From Parcubacteria group bacterium GW2011_GWB1_42_6 (GTDB lineage Bacteria > Patescibacteriota > Minisyncoccia > Portnoybacterales > GWB1-42-6): a stretch of 17,013 bases of DNA. Below are positions 4,776 through 11,672 of the stretch, piece by piece; the first letter of the stretch is position 1; every line of letters begins with the position of its first letter. Location: positions 1 through 17,013 of the forward strand of contig LCEC01000009.1 in the NCBI GenBank assembly GCA_000997475.1. Direction: 5' to 3'. A model generated the notes under the pieces. It did not search any database, was not told where the DNA came from, and was given only the letters and a program-made list of their open reading frames with translations. Position numbers and translations under genes: made by a program.

Positions 4776-7034
4776 ATGTACAACATCCTCGATTCAAAGA
4801 ATTTCGAAGAACTCAAAGAAAAGGAACCCCAAAGATTTCAATATTTGGCCGAGGGAGGATTTTATTTAAATCTCAAAGATTTGGAGCTTGAACCGATTGA
4901 GGGAATAGAACTTGATCGGATGGATCATTTGGCAAAAATTTTGCGCGGTTTGGCATTTGCCGCGATTGAAGGAATCAAATCGGGGCATCCGGGCGGCTCT
5001 TCTTCCAAGGTGGAACAGCTTTTAGCTTTGACTTTAAGCGGGGCGGTGGCTTTTGATCCGATGGAGCCCAAACATCCGGGCCGCGATCGAGTGGTTTGGT
5101 CGGCGGGACATTGCACGCCGCTTTTTTACGCCGTTTTGACTTTAATCTATGAATCGCTTAAGCGCGAAGGAAAAGAAATCGATAAGGAAAAATTGGGAGC
5201 GATTTTCCCAAGCTGTTTGGCCCGTTTCCGCCATTGCGACGGGCCCAGCGGCCACGTGGAATCAAAATACGCTTTTTCGGACGCCTCTACCGGTTCTTCC
5301 GGCCATGGTTTTGGCGCGGGTTTGGGATTGGCTTTGTTGCAAAAAACCAACGGATTGGATTCCAAAGTTTTCATAATTTCGGGCGATGCCGAAACCGAAG
5401 AAGGCATCAGTTATGAAAGCCGCAATGCCATCAATGCGATGGGTGTTGATAATATAATTGTTACGCTCGACAGAAATCTTTTTGGCATAGACGGCCCCAC
5501 CGCGGATGTTATCAGCTCTCCATATATCAATCATTGGTTCGGTCCGGGTTGGAATATCATTGAAGTTGACGGGCACGATATCACCGAATTGGTTTACGCT
5601 TATAAAAAAGCGGATTTGGGTTTTGATAATCAAAAACCCACAGTTGTGATTTGTCATACTTGCAAGGGAAAAGAATATGGCAAGACCGCCGGCACTTGCG
5701 ATTCCCACGGCATGCCCGCGCCCCACGACGAATACGTGCAAATAATGAAAAATCTTGGTTTTGAAATTCCGGGCGTTGAAGGAAAAATAGCTCAAGATAT
5801 TGAAACAGTGATTTCTCAATTAACAACGGACGATGCCGAATATATGGTTGAAAGATTGGAATTGGGCAAGAAAAAAATCAAATCGGAAAAAGATTTGATA
5901 AAACAGATGGAAAAATCCCTCAAGGGACGCCCGATGGTTGATTACAAAAAAATCAAGCGTCCCGAAATCTTGCCGGCCGAGTTGGTTTTTAAAGAAGGCG
6001 AATCTGTCGCGACAAGAAAAGCGACGGAAGCTTTCTTCAAATGGCTGATGGAGCAAACCGGATTTTTCTATATTGGATCGGGCGACTTGGCCAAATCCAT
6101 TCTGACAGTTGCCGCCGAGAATGTTTATGGAATAATCAATCAACAAAATCCGCTTGGCCGGGGAATCAGATTTGGCATTGCCGAACAAAATATGGCCATG
6201 ATGTCAACGGCCATCACTCAAGATATATTGCCGGGAGGATTTCAGGCAATGACCGTTTTTTCCACTTACGGAGTTTTCACCAACATAATGAGCAATCCCG
6301 TGCGAATGGCTTTGATCAATAATCACATCAATCCGTCCAGAAAGGGATTTTTTATAATGCTGGCGGCGCACGACGGCCCCGAAACGGGCGAAGACGGGCC
6401 GACCCATCAAGGGCTCTATTGGATGTCGCTTTATGCCGCTTATCCGGGGATCAAAGTGTATAAACCGATGGATGCCAATGAAACAATCGAGATGCTTTTT
6501 TACGCTTTGGAAAAAGGGGAACCCGTGGCTTTGTCAATCATGCGTCCGGGGACTACGGTATTAAAAAGAGGCCCTTCGACAAGCTCAGGATTTAATTTTG
6601 AAGTTCCTCTCGCTCGCGAAGCGATTAATGGCGCTTATGTCTATAAACAATTTTCCGGAAACGGAAAACCCAAAAAAGTTTTGGCGATTTGCGGCGCGCA
6701 GGTTTTGGTGAACACTCTGGAAATTTTGCTTTCTTTGGAAGAAAATCTGGATGTAAAAATCATCGCCGTGACTTCGCCCGAACTTTACGAAGAATTGCGC
6801 GAGCGCGATCCCCAAAAAGCCCAATCGATTCTTTCCGATGAAGAGCGGCAATACGTGGTCACTTTGCACAACGGCTGGGCGGGATTCTTGAATTCTTTTA
6901 TGTTGCCGGCCGGTTACGATAAAAAGGCCATCGGAATTGCGACTTATCTGAAAGCCGGTCCGCCAAAAGAAGTTTACGATCTGGCCGGTTTGAACGCGGA
7001 GGGGATTAAAGAAAAGATTTTAAAAACGATGTAG
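4776..7034 (+). CDS. tkt: Transketolase, single chain
   Basis: Thiamine-diphosphate enzyme moving two-carbon units between ketose and aldose phosphates; it links rpe and rpiB to glycolysis. The N-terminal ThDP domain has S-G-H-P-G-G (69-74), the G-H-C-T-P-L-F-Y segment (111-118) and the metal/ThDP motif G-D-A-E-T-E-E-G followed by N-L-F-G-I-D-G (203-240). The pyrimidine domain has F-G-I-A-E-Q-N-M (466-473) with the catalytic Glu470, and H-D-G-P-E-T-G-E-D-G-P-T-H-Q further on. A C-terminal domain completes it. At 752 residues it is about 90 longer than E. coli TktA: there is an N-terminal extension of about 45 residues, and P-S-T-S-S-G at 600-605 is encoded by a mobile-looking repeat. The GDAETEEG motif differs from the usual GDGELQEG. 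The start ATG 4776 has no clear Shine-Dalgarno. Confidence 0.93.
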   Translation: MYNILDSKNFEELKEKEPQRFQYLAEGGFYLNLKDLELEPIEGIELDRMDHLAKILRGLAFAAIEGIKSGHPGGSSSKVEQLLALTLSGAVAFDPMEPKHPGRDRVVWSAGHCTPLFYAVLTLIYESLKREGKEIDKEKLGAIFPSCLARFRHCDGPSGHVESKYAFSDASTGSSGHGFGAGLGLALLQKTNGLDSKVFIISGDAETEEGISYESRNAINAMGVDNIIVTLDRNLFGIDGPTADVISSPYINHWFGPGWNIIEVDGHDITELVYAYKKADLGFDNQKPTVVICHTCKGKEYGKTAGTCDSHGMPAPHDEYVQIMKNLGFEIPGVEGKIAQDIETVISQLTTDDAEYMVERLELGKKKIKSEKDLIKQMEKSLKGRPMVDYKKIKRPEILPAELVFKEGESVATRKATEAFFKWLMEQTGFFYIGSGDLAKSILTVAAENVYGIINQQNPLGRGIRFGIAEQNMAMMSTAITQDILPGGFQAMTVFSTYGVFTNIMSNPVRMALINNHINPSRKGFFIMLAAHDGPETGEDGPTHQGLYWMSLYAAYPGIKVYKPMDANETIEMLFYALEKGEPVALSIMRPGTTVLKRGPSTSSGFNFEVPLAREAINGAYVYKQFSGNGKPKKVLAICGAQVLVNTLEILLSLEENLDVKIIAVTSPELYEELRERDPQKAQSILSDEERQYVVTLHNGWAGFLNSFMLPAGYDKKAIGIATYLKAGPPKEVYDLAGLNAEGIKEKILKTM
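6570..6590. repeat. REP-like sequence inside the transketolase gene
   Basis: GGCCCTTCGACAAGCTCAGG (6570-6589) matches, from memory, a repeat common between genes in many bacteria (CCCTTCGACAAGCTCAGG and its complement). Here it is inside the coding frame, translated as G-P-S-T-S-S-G, with no stop or frameshift, between the pyrimidine-domain end and the C-terminal domain. Confidence 0.6.
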
Positions 7035-7083
7035 GAGAAAAATAAATTCCCATTTCTTTCCTGTCAGTCATTACCGCTTCTTT

Positions 7084-7113
7084 TTTGTCATTCCCGAGCA
7101 AGCGGGAATCCAG
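7084..7113. repeat. REP-like hairpin, left of the GIY-YIG gene
   Basis: The 30-bp unit from TTTGTCATTCCCG to GCGGGAATCCAG contains an internal hairpin (ATTCCCG with CGGGAAT). It is inverted relative to the unit at 7424-7453, matching at 28 of 30 positions, and lies 6 bp before the GIY-YIG start codon. Confidence 0.85.
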
Positions 7114-7119
7114 ACCCGA

Positions 7120-7410
7120 ATGTATACGAATTATTATTATGTTTATATTCTCGCAAATAAGCGCAACGGAACGTTATATATCGGAGTCACTTTGGATCTC
7201 AAGAAAAGAGTATACGAGCATAAAAATAACATAGTCGAGGGATTTATAAGCAAATATCAAGTTCATATCCTTGTTTATTATGAACAGACTCAAGATATAC
7301 AGTCAGCTATTGAAAGAGAAAAACAGCTAAAGAAATGGAATCGTCAATGGAAAATTAGGCTGATTGAAGAGGATAATCCGGACTGGAAAGATTTATATTT
7401 TAATTTATAA
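7120..7410 (+). CDS. GIY-YIG nuclease-domain protein (UPF0213/YhbQ-like)
   Basis: This is a small stand-alone GIY-YIG domain protein of 96 residues. The motif appears as Y-Y-V-Y-I-L (about residues 6-11) and T-L-Y-I-G-V-T (about 18-24), followed by D-L-K-K-R-V-Y-E-H-K with the conserved Arg and the His/Lys pair. Later segments include Y-Y-E and the I-E-R-E-K-Q-L-K-K-W helix with the conserved Glu. Family members are often annotated as endonucleases, but a cellular role is not established for most. The gene is enclosed by two inverted REP-like hairpins (7084-7113 and 7424-7453), which suggests that gene and flanks may form one small mobile unit. No Shine-Dalgarno is visible. Confidence 0.9.
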   Translation: MYTNYYYVYILANKRNGTLYIGVTLDLKKRVYEHKNNIVEGFISKYQVHILVYYEQTQDIQSAIEREKQLKKWNRQWKIRLIEEDNPDWKDLYFNL

Positions 7411-7423
7411 ATTTTAAATTAAC

Positions 7424-7453
7424 CTGGATTCCCGCTTTCGCGGGAATGACAAA
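7424..7453. repeat. REP-like hairpin, right of the GIY-YIG gene
   Basis: The unit runs from CTGGATTCCCGC to GCGGGAATGACAAA and is an inverted copy of 7084-7113. Its internal stem is TTCCCGC/GCGGGAA with a TTTC loop. It begins 14 bp after the GIY-YIG stop. Confidence 0.85.
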
Positions 7454-7473
7454 TAATTTTTTAAACAAATTCT

Positions 7474-7908
7474 ATGGACCAAAATATAAATATTGCACAA
7501 AAACAGAAGGGCGCCTGGAGAAAAAATTTCTTTTTTAAACAAAGAAGTAAAACGGTGGATTTGTTCTTTGGTTTATTTTTTCATTTCTTTGCGCATCTTA
7601 TTTTAGTTTGCTTGTTTATAGGATTATTTTTTGGGTGGATGGCAATTTCTTTAAATAATATGGGATCCGGAGGTGCGGAAGGCGGGTGGATTATGATCTT
7701 TGGAATTCCTATAATCATCGAATTGAGTATATTTTTTTCCGTTATCATCGACCTGATTTTTGCTTTTCTTAAGAAAAGCATGATGTTTTTTGCCGGAGCA
7801 CTCTTGGCACTTTTGATTCCCTTTCTTTTAAACTTTATTTTTTCAGGGCCTTTTTGGGGGCCATTTAATTGGATTTTTATGATTATTGATAAGGTTCTTC
7901 AATTTTGA
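7474..7908 (+). CDS. Small integral membrane protein, unrecognised
   Basis: I do not recognise a family. The 144-residue protein has a basic, hydrophilic N-terminus (about residues 1-28, with K-Q-K-G-A-W-R-K-N and K-Q-R-S-K), followed by about four hydrophobic segments: roughly 30-57, 72-97 and 101-122, and a final one near 124-141 with G-P-F-W-G-P-F-N-W. The charge distribution suggests that the N-terminus is cytoplasmic. It is rich in Phe, Ile and Leu and has no catalytic motif. Its stop is 5 bp before the truncated pfkB copy at 7914, so it probably once formed an operon with a complete pfkB. The reading frame is intact and codon use looks coding. Confidence 0.7.
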   Translation: MDQNINIAQKQKGAWRKNFFFKQRSKTVDLFFGLFFHFFAHLILVCLFIGLFFGWMAISLNNMGSGGAEGGWIMIFGIPIIIELSIFFSVIIDLIFAFLKKSMMFFAGALLALLIPFLLNFIFSGPFWGPFNWIFMIIDKVLQF

Positions 7909-7913
7909 ATTTT

Positions 7914-8051
7914 ATGTTCTCCAACTCTTTCGACATCATCACTTTCGGTTCCGCCACGCGCGACATATTTTTGAGGAGCAAAGATTTTAAATTGATCGAT
8001 TGCGCGGATTTTGCGTGCGGCAGGATTTTTCCGAATACTGAAAACGAATAA
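7914..8051 (+). pseudogene. Truncated duplicate of the pfkB 5' end
   Basis: The first 37 codons match the start of the intact PfkB-family gene at 10671 (7914-8024 against 10671-10781, 104 of 111 bases identical). The first 33 codons encode the same protein sequence (MFSNSFDIITFGSATRDIFL and on), with four differences that are all synonymous third-position changes. Homology then ends, and the frame continues for eight unrelated codons to a TAA at 8049. The catalytic C-terminal half is absent, so no kinase can be made. The fragment marks the left edge of the segment carrying the TrpR-like, SleB-like and propeller-like genes. Confidence 0.9.
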
Positions 8052-8068
8052 TTGATTTCTCGTAAATC

Positions 8069-8100
8069 GGCGAATACTTACATACTGTAAAGTATTTAAG
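8069..8100 (+). promoter_or_regulatory. Operator-like site upstream of the TrpR-like gene (copy 1)
   Basis: This 32-bp site has 29 identical positions with 8685-8716; the three differences are all transitions. It contains the perfect inverted repeat ATACT-GTAA-AGTAT (8082-8095). It ends 2 bp before the ATG of the TrpR-like gene, so a bound repressor would cover the ribosome binding region and any promoter there. Autoregulation is inferred from position. Confidence 0.6.
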
Positions 8101-8102
8101 AA

Positions 8103-8669
8103 ATGGCCAGAATCAATTACATTAAATTGACCAAAAACGAGAAGGAAGATTTTTTCTTTCGGCTTTGTTTTGTTTTGGCTGAAACCAAAAATATCAACGA
8201 AGCGGCCGAATTGCTAAGAGATTTATTGACCGAACAGGAAGTTGAAATGATAAGCAAAAGATTGCAGATCGCCGATTTATTGATGGATGGAACAAAATAT
8301 TCCGAAATTAAAATAATTCTGAAAGTTAGCGATCCGACGATTTCCAGAGTCAACGAATGGTTGCGGACAACGGGGGACGGGTTTCGCTCGGCCAAAGAGA
8401 AACTCGACCGTTGCAAGAAACAAGAAAAAGGGAAAATGGAAGATTCTTTTGATCCCTTGTCTTGGAAAAATTTAAAGAGAAGATATCCGCAATATTACTG
8501 GCCGGAGCTCATTCTGAAAGAAATTATAAGGAGTTCCAGTCAAAAACAGCTTGAAAAAATCAGGTCGGTTCTGGCGCAGATGAAAGACAAAACGGCGCTT
8601 TATAAAGATTTGAACCGTATATTGACTCGGGAATCTGTTTCAAAAACGGCAAGAAAACTCAAAAAATAG
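8103..8669 (+). CDS. TrpR/YerC-YecD-like DNA-binding regulator with C-terminal extension
   Basis: The N-terminal 100 residues match the TrpR-like YerC/YecD family: an all-helical domain with F-F-x-x-L-C-F-V-L-A-E-T-K, then L-L-R-D-L-L-T-E-Q-E-V-E-M-I-S-K-R-L (about 40-57). The helix-turn-helix follows, with L-M-D-G-T-K-Y-S-E-I (about 61-70) and the recognition part V-S-D-P-T-I-S-R-V-N-E-W-L (about 77-89). Typical family members have about 100 residues; this one has 188, with a basic, probably helical extension (about 105-188). E. coli TrpR uses tryptophan as co-repressor; no ligand can be inferred here. The gene lies between two copies of a 32-bp palindromic site, so it probably controls itself and perhaps the SleB-like gene downstream. 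No Shine-Dalgarno is seen. Confidence 0.85.
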   Translation: MARINYIKLTKNEKEDFFFRLCFVLAETKNINEAAELLRDLLTEQEVEMISKRLQIADLLMDGTKYSEIKIILKVSDPTISRVNEWLRTTGDGFRSAKEKLDRCKKQEKGKMEDSFDPLSWKNLKRRYPQYYWPELILKEIIRSSSQKQLEKIRSVLAQMKDKTALYKDLNRILTRESVSKTARKLKK

Positions 8670-8684
8670 AGATATTTGTTTTTT

Positions 8685-8716
8685 GGCAAATATTTACATA
8701 CTATAAAGTATTTAAG
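8685..8716 (+). promoter_or_regulatory. Operator-like site downstream of the TrpR-like gene (copy 2)
   Basis: Second copy of the 32-bp site, with the perfect inverted repeat ATACT-ATAA-AGTAT (8698-8711). It is followed by one more AGTATTTA half-site (8715-8722). It lies 15 bp after the stop of the TrpR-like gene and about 90 bp upstream of an extended -10 element, suiting control of the hydrolase operon. Confidence 0.55.
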
Positions 8717-8732
8717 TATTTACCAAAAATAG

Positions 8733-8882
8733 AATTATGGAATTTCGGAGTCGGTGAATTCATTTGGGGAATTTGTCAGTGATGAAAAGCAGGCGGGCTT
8801 GTGGTATAATGAAGTTGTGGATTATTCGCGAATTCAAAAATCCGCGGATTTGAGTATAGATAATCAACCGCTATGTTTTTGA
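8733..8882 (+). pseudogene. Possible gene remnant or small ORF ahead of the SleB-like gene
   Basis: This is an open stretch of 49 codons between a TAG (8730) and a TGA (8880-8882), containing L-W-Y-N-E-V-V-D-Y-S-R-I-Q. The amino-acid composition and codons look coding, but there is no in-frame ATG; the only plausible start is GTG at 8754. It overlaps the first 10 bases of the SleB-like gene in another frame. It may be the 3' end of a gene lost on insertion of the cassette. I see no recognisable domain. Confidence 0.25.
8802..8810 (+). promoter_or_regulatory. Extended -10 promoter candidate for the SleB-like gene
   Basis: TGGTATAAT is a perfect extended -10 element, 63 bp before the SleB-like ATG. 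No good -35 lies at 17 bp, which extended -10 promoters tolerate. Downstream in the leader is a 14-bp palindrome AAATCCGCGGATTT (8838-8851), a possible regulator site or RNA stem. Confidence 0.5.
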
Positions 8883-10066
8883 TTAAAGAAGAAAAAATTA
8901 ACAGACCAATAAAGGATTATTATGAATTCCGATTTGATGTCGCGGAAGATGGACTGTATTTAATCGAAATAGCCGCTCGCGCGAGATCCTGGAAACAGAA
9001 TATTTTTAATTTTTTTGACGACGACGATTTGTATGTTAAAGTGGATGGAATATCATTTCCCAAGCTGAATGGAAAGAATGGATTTTTTAACGGCGAAGTT
9101 GCTTGGAACGGCAATAATTTGAAAAATTGCCGCAAAACGAACATTTTTATAATTCGTTTGGCGCCCGGGGCGCATAAGTTGGAATTTAAGGCCGATCAAG
9201 ATCCCGTTTTGGAAGATATTTGCATATACGGAATCGATCAGGATCAAATAGAATATTTTCCAAAAACAAATAATCCGGCAGAGGATGGAGACAGAAGGCA
9301 GTGGATCACTTATGTTTTAATTGATAAACCTTTAAGTAGTATCGCAATCTCGGCAAAAACCGAGAAACGAAGCAAGAACGAAGGTGATGATATCAAGTTG
9401 ATTCTTGATGGAGAAATCCAAAACAATGAGGTGAAAAATTCTCGTTCAGATTGGTACTGGCAAGGCCTATTCTCAGATGGACAGGAAAAGGAATTTAAAA
9501 AAGAACTAAATTTTCCCAAGGGCTTGCATTACATTGAGCTTTGGGCGGATAAAATGCCTTCTTTGACAAGGGTTGTTTTGAATTTGACCGTGCCAAATAC
9601 AAAGAGAATTCCAACCGTTGAAAATTCTTTATGGACTGGAGATTTTAAAGACGATTCGGATGAAATCTTAGTGGCCAGGCTTTTATTCGGGGAAGCTCGA
9701 AGCGAGTCGAGAGAAGTAAAGATATGGATCGCGGGTTCAGTGTTAAATCGAGTCAACTCGAACGCATGGCCGGATTCGATTCGCGAAGTTATTTTACAAA
9801 AAGGGCAGTACGACCCTTTTAAAACCAGCGATTCCAATTACTTTAGAATAATAAACCCTTTAGGAATCGACTTGGAAAAGAATTCTTGGCAAGAATGTTA
9901 TAAAATTGCCGATAAAATAATTTCAGGGGAAATTGAGAATCCGACAACTGCAACCCATTTTCACGGCAAAGGGGTTTCGGCTAAATTGTTTCAGAAAAAT
10001 ATTGTCCCTCAGGGAAAATTTCTTAAGAAGATAGGAGAGACTTACTTTTATTGGAGTCCGAATTAG
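8873..10066 (+). CDS. SleB-like cell wall hydrolase with two N-terminal beta-rich repeats
   Basis: The C-terminal domain (about residues 262-397) resembles the SleB/CwlJ cell wall hydrolase family (Hydrolase_2), peptidoglycan-cleaving enzymes. It has V-A-R-L-L-F-G-E-A-R with the candidate catalytic Glu274, then S-V-L-N-R-V-N-S, I-R-E-V-I-L-Q-K-G-Q-Y-D-P-F and a C-terminal A-T-H-F-H...F-Y-W. About 260 residues precede it, forming two related copies of a beta-rich domain (about 10-120 and 135-245). Each has D-D-L/I, V/L-D-G, a Trp-containing segment, then G-x-H/A-x-L/I-E-x-x-A-D; they may bind cell-wall carbohydrate. No signal peptide is visible from ATG 8873, and a stop in frame at 8861 rules out a long extension, so the export route is unclear. 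The next gene starts 1 bp after its stop. Confidence 0.8.
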   Translation: MFLIKEEKINRPIKDYYEFRFDVAEDGLYLIEIAARARSWKQNIFNFFDDDDLYVKVDGISFPKLNGKNGFFNGEVAWNGNNLKNCRKTNIFIIRLAPGAHKLEFKADQDPVLEDICIYGIDQDQIEYFPKTNNPAEDGDRRQWITYVLIDKPLSSIAISAKTEKRSKNEGDDIKLILDGEIQNNEVKNSRSDWYWQGLFSDGQEKEFKKELNFPKGLHYIELWADKMPSLTRVVLNLTVPNTKRIPTVENSLWTGDFKDDSDEILVARLLFGEARSESREVKIWIAGSVLNRVNSNAWPDSIREVILQKGQYDPFKTSDSNYFRIINPLGIDLEKNSWQECYKIADKIISGEIENPTTATHFHGKGVSAKLFQKNIVPQGKFLKKIGETYFYWSPN

Positions 10067-10067
10067 C

Positions 10068-10595
10068 ATGAGAAAAATAATTTTTGTTTTTCTGGCGGTT
10101 TTCTTGTTTCTTATTTTGATTTTAGCTTCTGTTTTGATGGTTAAGCCAAGTTCGGTTTTTGGTTTTAAAATCAAGCCCGAAGAACCTAAATTTTCCAGAG
10201 AAAAAGATATCGAAGTAATTTTAAAGCCATTGGGATTGACTTTTCGGCTGACTAAAACGGAAAGATACAAATCTAGCTTGCATTGGTCTCCCGATAAAAA
10301 AAGATTGGCTTTTTTTGAAGATATAGAAGATTTAACCGGGAAAATAGATTATGATAAAGCATGGGCGATCAATGTGATTGACGCGAGGACTTTGCGTTTG
10401 AAAAAGGTTTTCATTGGAGACTACCACGCGAGTTCCTATGAATGGATTTCCGATAAGATTATTCGTGTTTTTGTGAGCGCGGGATCGGGAGTGAGAATTT
10501 TCCGAGATTTGGATATTGGCGCCAAAGAACCATTTATCTTTGTCGAAAATTCATCGCCCGATCTTTGGAGTCCTGTTTTAGATAACCGATATTAA
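10068..10595 (+). CDS. Membrane-anchored protein with TolB/propeller-like segment
   Basis: I do not recognise a specific family. The first about 25 residues form a signal anchor (M-R-K followed by a long hydrophobic run I-I-F-V-F-L-A-V-F-L-F-L). The rest is extracytoplasmic and includes S-S-L-H-W-S-P-D-K-K-R-L-A-F-F and later S-Y-E-W-I-S-D-K-I-I-R-V-F, which resemble the W-S-P-D-G-x-x-I-A strands of TolB or WD40-like beta-propellers. With 175 residues there is room for only two or three blades, so it would be an incomplete propeller or part of a larger assembly. It is one base downstream of the SleB-like gene, which implies translational coupling and a joint role at the cell envelope. Confidence 0.65.
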   Translation: MRKIIFVFLAVFLFLILILASVLMVKPSSVFGFKIKPEEPKFSREKDIEVILKPLGLTFRLTKTERYKSSLHWSPDKKRLAFFEDIEDLTGKIDYDKAWAINVIDARTLRLKKVFIGDYHASSYEWISDKIIRVFVSAGSGVRIFRDLDIGAKEPFIFVENSSPDLWSPVLDNRY

Positions 10596-10670
10596 TTAAA
10601 AATTGGCCGACGGATGAACGGAAGTTAATTTTTTTCATAATTTATTTTTTAAGGAAAAAATCCCTTTTAA

Positions 10671-11672
10671 ATGTTCTCCAACTCATTTGACATCATCACT
10701 TTCGGTTCCGCAACGCGCGATATATTTTTGAGGAGCAAAGATTTTAAATTGATCGATTGCGCGGATTTTGTGAGCGGCAAGGCGATGGCTCTTGGCGCGG
10801 GATCAAAAGTCTATTTGGATGACTTGATTTTCGCTTCGGGCGGGGGCGGCACCAATGTGGCGGCGACTTTCGCTTTGCAGGGATTAAAAACCGCTTATGC
10901 CGGTTTGGTGGGCGAGGACGCGGGCGGAAAAGATATTTTGGAAGAACTAAAAAATTTAAAAATCTCAACGGATTTTGTGAAAAAGACAAGCAAGGCCAAA
11001 ACACCCTATTCAATAATTCTTTCTTCGGGGCGTGAGCGCACGATTTTGGTTTATGAAGGCGCTTCGCATCTTTTAAGCGAGAGCGATATCGATTGGAATA
11101 AAATCAAAAAAACCAAATGGTTCTATGTCTCGGGCCTTTCGGGCGAATCTTCAAAATTGTTTGAAAAAATAATCAATTTCGCGGCCGATAACAAAATAAA
11201 GCTGGCGGTAAATCCCGGGCATGATCAATTGACAAACAATTTGGAAATTTTGAAAAAATGTTTGAATAAAATCGACATTTTGATCGTCAATCAGGAAGAG
11301 GCGAGCCAAATTACGGGGGTTGATTACAAAGATGAATCGGCGTTATTTAAAAAATTTGACGGACTGGTTCCCGGGATCGCCGTGATGAGCAAGGGGCCCG
11401 AGGGCGTGGCGGTTTCGGACGGCAAAAAAATATACCGCGCCGGAATTCCGCGCTCGGGCTATCTTGATCGCACGGGTTCGGGCGATGCTTTCGGTTCGGG
11501 TTTTAGCGCCGCGATTTTGCGCGGCGAAAGTATAGAGCGGGCAATTCAGCTTGGCACGGTCAACGCCACTTCAACGGTTCAGCAAATCGGCGCCAAAAAC
11601 GGTTTGCTTAAAAAGGGTGAATGGGGAGAATGGGAGAGGGTAGATGTGAGCGGGGAAGATCTTGCTGTTTAA
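10671..11672 (+). CDS. PfkB-family carbohydrate kinase
   Basis: This is an ATP-dependent sugar or nucleoside kinase of the ribokinase/PfkB family. It has 333 residues with the N-terminal G-G-G-G-T-N-V-A motif (57-64, substrate binding) and the C-terminal signature D-R-T-G-S-G-D-A-F-G-S-G-F (266-278), where Asp272 is the expected catalytic base and the glycines form the anion hole. Substrate cannot be told from sequence; ribokinase, adenosine kinase, fructokinase or a phosphofructokinase-like activity are all possible. The aldolase and transketolase nearby make a sugar-phosphate substrate attractive. The 5' end is duplicated at 7914-8024. The start ATG is supported by conservation of that duplicate from the same codon. 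Confidence 0.92.
   Translation: MFSNSFDIITFGSATRDIFLRSKDFKLIDCADFVSGKAMALGAGSKVYLDDLIFASGGGGTNVAATFALQGLKTAYAGLVGEDAGGKDILEELKNLKISTDFVKKTSKAKTPYSIILSSGRERTILVYEGASHLLSESDIDWNKIKKTKWFYVSGLSGESSKLFEKIINFAADNKIKLAVNPGHDQLTNNLEILKKCLNKIDILIVNQEEASQITGVDYKDESALFKKFDGLVPGIAVMSKGPEGVAVSDGKKIYRAGIPRSGYLDRTGSGDAFGSGFSAAILRGESIERAIQLGTVNATSTVQQIGAKNGLLKKGEWGEWERVDVSGEDLAV

Noticed and set aside
5262..5819. A 185-codon open frame on the minus strand inside transketolase
   Set aside because: It lies wholly antisense to a clear transketolase gene, has low-complexity composition and no recognisable domain; it is a shadow of the real gene.
8052..8080. Promoter for the TrpR-like gene (TTGATT then TACTTA)
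   Set aside because: The spacing is 17 bp but the -10 match is poor; the real promoter is probably within the operator-like site and cannot be placed.
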